A stretch of 19,551 nt of DNA from Candidatus Bathyarchaeota archaeon (GTDB lineage: Archaea > Thermoproteota > Bathyarchaeia > 40CM-2-53-6): assembly GCA_005883085.1 (NCBI GenBank), contig VBAY01000046.1, forward strand, positions 1 to 19,551, read 5' to 3'. The notes beneath the pieces are model-generated. The model was given only the letters and a program-made list of their open reading frames with translations, ran no database searches and had not been told where the DNA came from. Shown here piece after piece: positions 15,477-19,551 of this stretch (the stretch's first letter is position 1; each line of letters opens with the position of its first letter). The position numbers and the translations under genes are program-made.

Positions 15477-15580
15477 TGCCGCGGGGAGAAGTTCGCGGAA
15501 CCTCCTCTCAGTCGCGCCTGGATGGTCGTAATCCCAGAGGCTGTCAAAGTCTGGAAGCTGGCTCTTCGGCGCGTTTCCAT
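15477..15580 (-). other. Probable coding extension of the TPR gene without a start codon
   Basis: This stretch is in frame with the TPR gene and encodes GNAPKSQLPDFDSLWDYD and then ERRFRELLPAA, which looks like authentic protein. No ATG, GTG or TTG occurs in this frame back to the in-frame TGA at 15684-15686. An ATG at 15580 is in another frame, and a single-base indel shortly after it would join it to the TPR frame. Two TATA-like repeats upstream (15631-15658) fit a transcript covering this stretch. Confidence 0.5.
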
Positions 15581-15630
15581 CGGCTACTTCGATCTCAAAC
15601 CACCCTTGCGATGACCTTGGTTCTACTACT

Positions 15631-15658
15631 GTAAAGTATTGCTCTTGAGTAAAGTATT
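15631..15658 (-). promoter_or_regulatory. Tandem TATA-like 10-bp direct repeats
   Basis: GTAAAGTATT occurs perfectly at 15631-15640 and 15649-15658, an 18-bp period. Read on the minus strand each copy is AATACTTTAC, a plausible archaeal TATA box, predicting starts near 15610 and 15628 for the TPR-PiT operon. The pair may also be a regulator site. Confidence 0.45.
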
Positions 15659-15733
15659 CAGTTGCAAAGAAGTGGGACTCGTGTCATTTGAGCGAATTGC
15701 TACGCAGTGTCATCTGAGAGAGACAACACTTGA

Positions 15734-15744
15734 CCTTTTAGTCC
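15734..15744 (+). promoter_or_regulatory. TATA-like box of the 135-residue membrane protein gene
   Basis: CCTTTTAGTCC is centred about 29 bp before the TTG at 15767 and supports that start. Confidence 0.4.
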
Positions 15745-15766
15745 GAACGATCATGATTTTCAATTA

Positions 15767-16174
15767 TTGAAATTCCTGGTAAAACACGTCTTAGCAATAG
15801 TGATTCTGATCCCGCTCTCCGCCTTTGCTTTGCCCGCATGGCTGATAGGCAGAGACCCAAGAGCAAAAGTGTTCACGCTTTTCCCGATTCTGCTAGTATC
15901 GCTTCTCTTCGTCAAGCCGTTGAACCGGCCGAGAGTCTTGCGGTTTCGAGGCCTGGCGAACCTGTTGGGTAGCTCCCTACCAATAGCGTCTTTGTTTCTA
16001 CCATATTCGTTCCTAGGCAGCTATCCATGGTATCCGCTCGATCCTGGTTCAATATCTCGGGGAGTGCCTCAGCTGGTTGTAGTTAGATGCATCCTGACTC
16101 TCTTCTCTAGGTTCGGCGCATTAGCCATCGTGGCCGGGGTTGTCCTACAACAAGGGCCCGACGAAGCTGATTGA
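15767..16174 (+). CDS. Small integral membrane protein of unknown function
   Basis: A 135-residue protein from TTG 15767. About four hydrophobic helices can be seen: residues 5-27 (HVLAIVILIPLSAFALPAW), 36-51, 64-84 and 108-128. A short hydrophilic tail ends in QGPDEAD. The loop between helices three and four carries Trp, Tyr and Pro residues (GSYPWYPLDPG). I do not recognise the family. It is divergent from the TPR-PiT operon and has its own TATA-like box; the gene that follows also has its own. Confidence 0.5.
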   Translation: MKFLVKHVLAIVILIPLSAFALPAWLIGRDPRAKVFTLFPILLVSLLFVKPLNRPRVLRFRGLANLLGSSLPIASLFLPYSFLGSYPWYPLDPGSISRGVPQLVVVRCILTLFSRFGALAIVAGVVLQQGPDEAD

Positions 16175-16197
16175 AACGCAAGGGATGAACTCGTGAA

Positions 16198-16209
16198 AAG
16201 TAATTAATC
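16198..16209 (+). promoter_or_regulatory. TATA box of the DUF1801-like gene
   Basis: AAGTAATTAATC is centred about 27 bp before the ATG at 16231, as expected for a leaderless transcript. Confidence 0.5.
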
Positions 16210-16230
16210 TCTGAAGACGAACAGAATTTC

Positions 16231-16704
16231 ATGAAACCTGCGCAGAAGGGCACGCAGAAGTCCGCCAAGAGCACCACTGCGACCAGCAAGAAGTTCAAGG
16301 GATTCACGGACGAGGAACACGGCGCGATGAAGGATCGCATCCAAGAGCTGAGGGCGGACAAGGCGGACGGGGAAGGCGCCGTGCTCGCGAAGATCGCCGA
16401 GATGCCGGAACCGGATCGCACCATGGCCAAGCGGCTCCATGCTATCATCAAGGAAACCGCGCCAGCCCTCTCGCCTAGACTCTGGTACGGGATGCCCGCA
16501 TATGCCACTGCCGGCAAGGACGGCAAGGTCGTTTGCTTCTTCCAAGCAGCGCAGAAGTTCAAAACCAGGTACGCAACGCTCGGCTTCAGCGACAAGGCGA
16601 ACCTCGACGAAGACGCCATGTGGCCGACCGCCTTCGCGCTGAAGGGGTTAACCGCCGCCGAAGAAGAAAGGATCGCCGCGCTCGTGAAGAAAGCGGTCGG
16701 CTAA
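16231..16704 (+). CDS. DUF1801-like protein
   Basis: A 157-residue protein from ATG 16231. A Lys/Ser/Thr-rich N-terminus (about residues 1-24) precedes a domain with the DUF1801 pattern: RLHAIIKETAPALSPRLWY, GMPAYATAGKDGKVVCFFQ, and a C-terminal helical region (LTAAEEERIAALVKKAV). This alpha/beta fold is shared with YdhG-type proteins; the molecular role is not established. An internal segment, LGFSDKANLDEDAMWPTAFAL, looks typical of the actinobacterial and soil-bacterial variants. The gene is visibly richer in GC than its neighbours, with many codons ending in G or C. That may mark recent transfer from a GC-rich bacterium, although it has acquired an archaeal-type TATA box. Confidence 0.75.
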   Translation: MKPAQKGTQKSAKSTTATSKKFKGFTDEEHGAMKDRIQELRADKADGEGAVLAKIAEMPEPDRTMAKRLHAIIKETAPALSPRLWYGMPAYATAGKDGKVVCFFQAAQKFKTRYATLGFSDKANLDEDAMWPTAFALKGLTAAEEERIAALVKKAVG

Positions 16705-16845
16705 GGACCGGGCTCGCGACCGGGCCCCCGCCCTGTAGTCTAGCTTGGGGGGAAATATCCACTAAGCTCAATCCCTTTGAGCGATTCTTGCTCCTTGGAA
16801 TAATAACCGACCCTGATCTCTGGTTTCGTGGAAGAGGGCATAAGT

Positions 16846-17844
16846 TCAACGTCCAGCAGAACAAAAGGAGGGACAAAGTCCATGTCCGTAAATCCCAATC
16901 ACCCTTCCCACCAGAAAGGTTCGGAATCGTGTTCCAGGGAAAGCGATCGATCCGAATAGATAGCCCAAGCCTATCAAGGCGTCTCCATCTTTCTGAACGT
17001 GGATAACCGGTTCACCAGGGTCAATTATCTCCTCAAAGATTATCGGCAATCCACAGTCGAGCAGAATTTCGCGCCTTTCCTTGTCTCTTTGCCATGTTGG
17101 GTCGAAGTACTCTCTCGACAGAACTCGTCTTGCGATTCCTGCGAAGTGGTACAGATTGGTTTCTTGTATAAGCTGAATGAGTTTCAACCCTGGATTGATT
17201 CCCGAAACGTCGATTCCTAGTTGCTGACGTTCTTTGCTTGAGCTATTGCTGCCCCACTGGTTCAGAAGCTGATTAGCTCCCATCCAAAGTTGGATTTCTA
17301 TTACACTGTTCAACTGGACCTTCGGAGCAAGATCAAGCCATTCACTATTATCCACTGCAATCGTGAGCGTCCTTCCACCTATGCTCGTCCGAGGCACTTT
17401 GCTCGTTCGACCGCGCTTCTCCTCGGGCATCAACGCGATAACTCCGGAGCAGATTTCTAGAATGTCATTATGAATGTCGAGAATATCTGAGCAGGGAAGG
17501 CAATCGTCTGGTTTCACGTAGAGTACAACGTCAACTCTTTCGGAATGAGCTGATCCTTCAAGGAAATTCTCTAAGGCTCCGCTTTTGGAGCGAGCAAAAA
17601 TCCAACGTCGGCGGAGTCTAGGTTTCCCGACCACAGGCTCGTCTTTCAGTGTGAACGGTGTTGCACCGTCGAGTTGAAGGACGTGGAATACCGTTTCCGA
17701 CCCACTATCATTCCCCGCGTAGGAACTGATTATTGTTGCTGGAGGCAAGAAATAGCGTCGTTTCTGCAGTTCTTCTTTGCTGAACTGAACGGAGACCCTG
17801 AGTCCTTTCAGCTTGGGGTTCGTTCGTTCCGACAATTGAGTCAT
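16846..17844 (-). CDS. Hypothetical protein, unrecognised
   Basis: A 332-residue soluble protein if started at ATG 17844; a TTG at 17934 would add 30 residues that look less protein-like. I do not recognise the family. Visible features are a basic stretch (GKPRLRRRWIFARS), a segment with two close Cys (KPDDCLPCSDILDIHNDILE), a central strand-rich part (VQLNSVIEIQLWMGANQLL), and a C-terminal part with hydrophobic strands and Gly (ALIGLGYLFGSIAF). The pattern suggests a mixed alpha/beta protein. There is no signal peptide or clear membrane helix. The gene stands alone on the minus strand, divergent from orc1/cdc6 with the putative origin between them. Archaeal genes beside origins are often replication-linked, but nothing in this sequence shows that here. 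Confidence 0.55.
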   Translation of the reverse strand: MTQLSERTNPKLKGLRVSVQFSKEELQKRRYFLPPATIISSYAGNDSGSETVFHVLQLDGATPFTLKDEPVVGKPRLRRRWIFARSKSGALENFLEGSAHSERVDVVLYVKPDDCLPCSDILDIHNDILEICSGVIALMPEEKRGRTSKVPRTSIGGRTLTIAVDNSEWLDLAPKVQLNSVIEIQLWMGANQLLNQWGSNSSSKERQQLGIDVSGINPGLKLIQLIQETNLYHFAGIARRVLSREYFDPTWQRDKERREILLDCGLPIIFEEIIDPGEPVIHVQKDGDALIGLGYLFGSIAFPGTRFRTFLVGRVIGIYGHGLCPSFCSAGR

Positions 17845-18170
17845 TTTGGTCAAACTGCATGAAACCGGCTTCCCAGGTCTTACATCTTTGGGATTCTCAA
17901 GCGCATTATGCTTTGATCCGATGGCAAAGTGCAATGTCTATTCCAGCCGCTCGACCCTCCGGAGATTGTCACGAACAAAATGTCGCGAGTTTGTATCGTA
18001 AATCGCCCGTTTTCAGCCCTGATCCATGATCTGGGACCCGGGATCCAGACTTGCCCGGGAATCGTTCGGGAACTGACCTAGATTACACGTTAACTTGCAC
18101 TGTGGTCAAAGCCCAGACCCTGCCCTGAATCACGAGACTCGCCCATTATCAATGCCAGACAGCAAATCTT

Positions 18171-18191
18171 CTCAAGAAAAACGAGGGGGGT
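18171..18191 (+). promoter_or_regulatory. Degenerate ORB-like element with G run
   Basis: CTCAAGAAAAACGA is followed by six G (18185-18190) and a T. The layout resembles crenarchaeal ORB elements, where an AGGAAAC-type core is followed by a G string. The dyad part is poorly conserved, so the call is weak. Confidence 0.35.
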
Positions 18192-18283
18192 ATTGCACAG
18201 CGCATCTCGTGACGCAGGACTGGTTGAAGGGAAACTGTCTCTAGGCAGGAATTATTTGGAGCGATGATCGGGTTTTTGGTTTG

Positions 18284-18294
18284 TCCAGTTGAAA
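18284..18294 (+). promoter_or_regulatory. Mini-ORB site, plus strand
   Basis: TCCAGTTGAAA matches the archaeal mini-ORB core TCCAGTGGAAA at 10 of 11 positions. It faces the second site at 18316-18326. Confidence 0.5.
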
Positions 18295-18308
18295 TCATTG
18301 TACGAGAA

Positions 18309-18326
18309 CCCTTAATTCCACTGGAA
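18309..18326 (-). promoter_or_regulatory. ORB site, minus strand, with short G string
   Basis: Read on the minus strand the sequence is TTCCAGTGGAATTAAGGG: a perfect TTCCAGTGGAA core followed after four bases by GGG, the order seen in archaeal origin recognition boxes. It overlaps a possible TATA element (CCTTAATT) of orc1/cdc6, so Orc1 binding could also repress its own gene. Confidence 0.55.
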
Positions 18327-18358
18327 GCCGGCTCGCAGAAAACCGGACTGTTTCAGGC

Positions 18359-19551
18359 TTGTCACAGCAAGGATTGGATCTCATCTTCGAGAGGGTTCTG
18401 GCGGGAGGTGAGGTCTTTCGTGACCGAAACCTCCTCAGACATGACTACATGCCCGCAACGCTTCCTCACCGGGAAGAGCAGATCCGCCGGCTCGGATCCG
18501 TGCTCGCCCCAGCTTTGACAAAAGATCGAGTGTCGAACCTTTTCGCCTACGGCAAAACTGGAACAGGAAAGACAATCGTGACCAAATTCGTTCTAGATCG
18601 GTTACAGCGGAAGGCTCGCGAACACGGACGAGCCCTCGATACGAGCTACGTCAACTGCCGTCTCGCAGGAACAAACTACAGAGTCATTGCCGACCTGTGC
18701 AGATCTCTCGGTCGAGAAGTCCCATTTACCGGACTCGCAGTAGGCGAGCTCCTAGACCGGTTCCGAAGCGCTCTCCAATCACGCGGTTCCGCATTCCTCG
18801 TCGTCCTGGATGAGATAGACGCGTTGGTGAAGAGAAGCGAAGACGATAGTCTACTATACGAGCTAACCAGGATAAACGAGAAGCTGACAGAAGGCTGGAT
18901 CGGGCTCATAGGAATATCAAACGACCTCCACTTCAAAGACTTCCTGGACCCGAGAGTCCTAAGCTCGCTAGGAGAGGAGGAAGTCGTGTTCAAACCCTAC
19001 ACCTCAGACGAACTACATGACATTCTGAAGGAACGGGCACAACTCGCCTTCCGATCCGGAGTTCTAGATGAAGGCGCTCTCCACCTTTGCGCGGCCCTGG
19101 CTGCAGGAGAACACGGTGACGCACGACGCGCACTCGATCTCCTCAGAGTAGCCGCTGAGATTGCCGAAAGATCACGCGAGCTACGTGTCGGCGAAAACCA
19201 TGTCCGCGAAGCACAACAGAAAGTCGAACATGACCGTGTGACAGAAGCCCTGTCATCCCTCCCACTCCACTCCCGAATCCTACTAATCTCCGTAATGCAG
19301 CTGGAGAATACTAGGAAAGAGAGCTCGGTAACAGGCGACGTATACGAGGTATACCGCGAGCTGTGCAGCGCCGGTTCAGTCGAACCCCTCACCCAGCGAA
19401 GAGTCAGCGGACTGCTCAACGAGCTGGACATCATGGGCGTCCTAAACGCGCGAGTAGTAAGTTTCGGCCGGTACGGCCGCACAAAGAAGATACGGCTCGG
19501 CGTCGAAGCTCGGTCAGTGACCGCCTCATTCAACGTTGACGAGATGGTTCG
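18359..19551 (+). CDS. orc1/cdc6: Orc1/Cdc6 replication initiator, 3' end cut by window
   Basis: An open frame from TTG 18359 to the right edge, 397 codons; TTG 18374 is an alternative start. The N-terminus LDLIFERVLAGGEVFRDRN and then LPHREEQI is the usual Cdc6 start. AAA+ motifs follow in order: Walker A GKTGTGKT (residues 65-72), Walker B VVLDEID (148-154), sensor 1 GISND (185-189, Asn188), the arginine-finger region DPRVLSSL (197-204), and sensor 2 HGDARRALDLLR (252-263). From about residue 285 is the winged-helix DNA-binding domain (LPLHSRILLISV, then RRVSGLLNELDIMGVL). The protein binds ORB sites at the origin and loads the MCM helicase. The usual length is about 390-420 residues, so nearly all of the gene is present. 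The sensors and Walker residues are intact, so it should be an active ATPase. Two ORB-like sites lie just upstream. Confidence 0.92.
   Translation, partial: MSQQGLDLIFERVLAGGEVFRDRNLLRHDYMPATLPHREEQIRRLGSVLAPALTKDRVSNLFAYGKTGTGKTIVTKFVLDRLQRKAREHGRALDTSYVNCRLAGTNYRVIADLCRSLGREVPFTGLAVGELLDRFRSALQSRGSAFLVVLDEIDALVKRSEDDSLLYELTRINEKLTEGWIGLIGISNDLHFKDFLDPRVLSSLGEEEVVFKPYTSDELHDILKERAQLAFRSGVLDEGALHLCAALAAGEHGDARRALDLLRVAAEIAERSRELRVGENHVREAQQKVEHDRVTEALSSLPLHSRILLISVMQLENTRKESSVTGDVYEVYRELCSAGSVEPLTQRRVSGLLNELDIMGVLNARVVSFGRYGRTKKIRLGVEARSVTASFNVDEMV

Larger units (their letters stand above)
17935..18358. other. Putative replication origin region (oriC)
   Basis: A 424-bp stretch without a convincing gene, directly upstream of orc1/cdc6, the usual place of an archaeal origin. 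It holds two copies of the archaeal ORB core in opposite orientation (18284-18294 plus, 18316-18326 minus) and a third, more divergent G-run element at 18171-18191. It also has a GC-rich block around 18028-18075 with three CGGGA-type repeats and partial dyad symmetry (CTGGGACCCGGGATCCAG). A strongly AT-rich unwinding element is not obvious, so the origin call is a proposal based on position and motifs. Confidence 0.5.

Noticed and set aside
16705..16745. GC-rich CCGGGC repeats after the DUF1801 gene considered as a hairpin terminator
   Set aside because: Only short 4-6 bp pairings are possible and no T run follows, so I could not support it.
16533..17006. 157-codon plus-strand ORF bridging the DUF1801 gene and the gene at 16846
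   Set aside because: It overlaps the DUF1801 gene in another frame, is Arg-rich low-quality sequence and runs antisense into the next gene.
18264..18518. 84-codon plus-strand ORF at the start of orc1/cdc6
   Set aside because: It is in a different frame from the clear Cdc6 sequence and covers the ORB sites; its product has no motif.
18676..19533. Long minus-strand ORFs opposite orc1/cdc6
   Set aside because: They are Ser/Arg-rich shadows of a gene with intact AAA+ motifs on the other strand.

Overview
The window looks like mesophilic archaeal DNA of roughly 50-55% GC. The clearest evidence is an Orc1/Cdc6 replication initiator at the right edge. It is preceded by a 424-bp non-coding stretch with two inverted copies of the archaeal origin-recognition (ORB) core. 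Archaeal TATA-like boxes (for example CTTATATC, CTATTATTC, CCTTTTAG) lie about 25-33 bp before many start codons, which fits leaderless or short-leader transcripts. TTG and GTG starts are common. The gene set (MtrA-like/DUF4346 protein, HxlR regulator, half-length CtaA-like protein, PiT transporter, YVTN propeller, S9 peptidase) suits a TACK-type soil archaeon such as a Thaumarchaeota or Bathyarchaeia relative. That placement is an inference. I found no tRNA, rRNA, CRISPR array, insertion sequence or integrase.

Layout. Positions 1-251 (minus) hold the signal peptide and N-terminus of a family 5 type ABC solute-binding protein cut by the window edge. Positions 382-2101 (minus) form a probable operon: a small unrecognised ORF, a three-part protein with an MtrA-like domain, a DUF4346-like domain and an OB-like tail, and a CDGSH iron-sulfur protein. 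Next come a HExxH putative metallopeptidase (minus), a DUF4440/SnoaL-like protein, an HxlR-type regulator, a four-helix CtaA/Cox15-like protein and a two-helix small protein. A 50-residue single-helix microprotein then sits 3 bp before a 425-residue coiled-coil protein. A VOC/PhnB-like protein is on the minus strand.

From 7431 to 12996 three plus-strand genes follow: a secreted seven-bladed YVTN propeller, an S9 prolyl-oligopeptidase-family hydrolase, and a large secreted propeller-like protein with two Ig-like repeats. The minus strand then carries an unknown membrane protein and a PiT phosphate transporter placed after a TPR protein whose real N-terminus lacks a start codon in the sequence as given. 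The last part holds a small membrane protein, a GC-rich DUF1801-like gene, an unrecognised 332-residue protein, and the putative origin with orc1/cdc6.

The parts most worth a second look are the origin beside orc1/cdc6, the MtrA-like fusion with Phe at the position where methanogen MtrA has its cobalt-ligating His, the microprotein/coiled-coil pair, and the disrupted start of the TPR gene.
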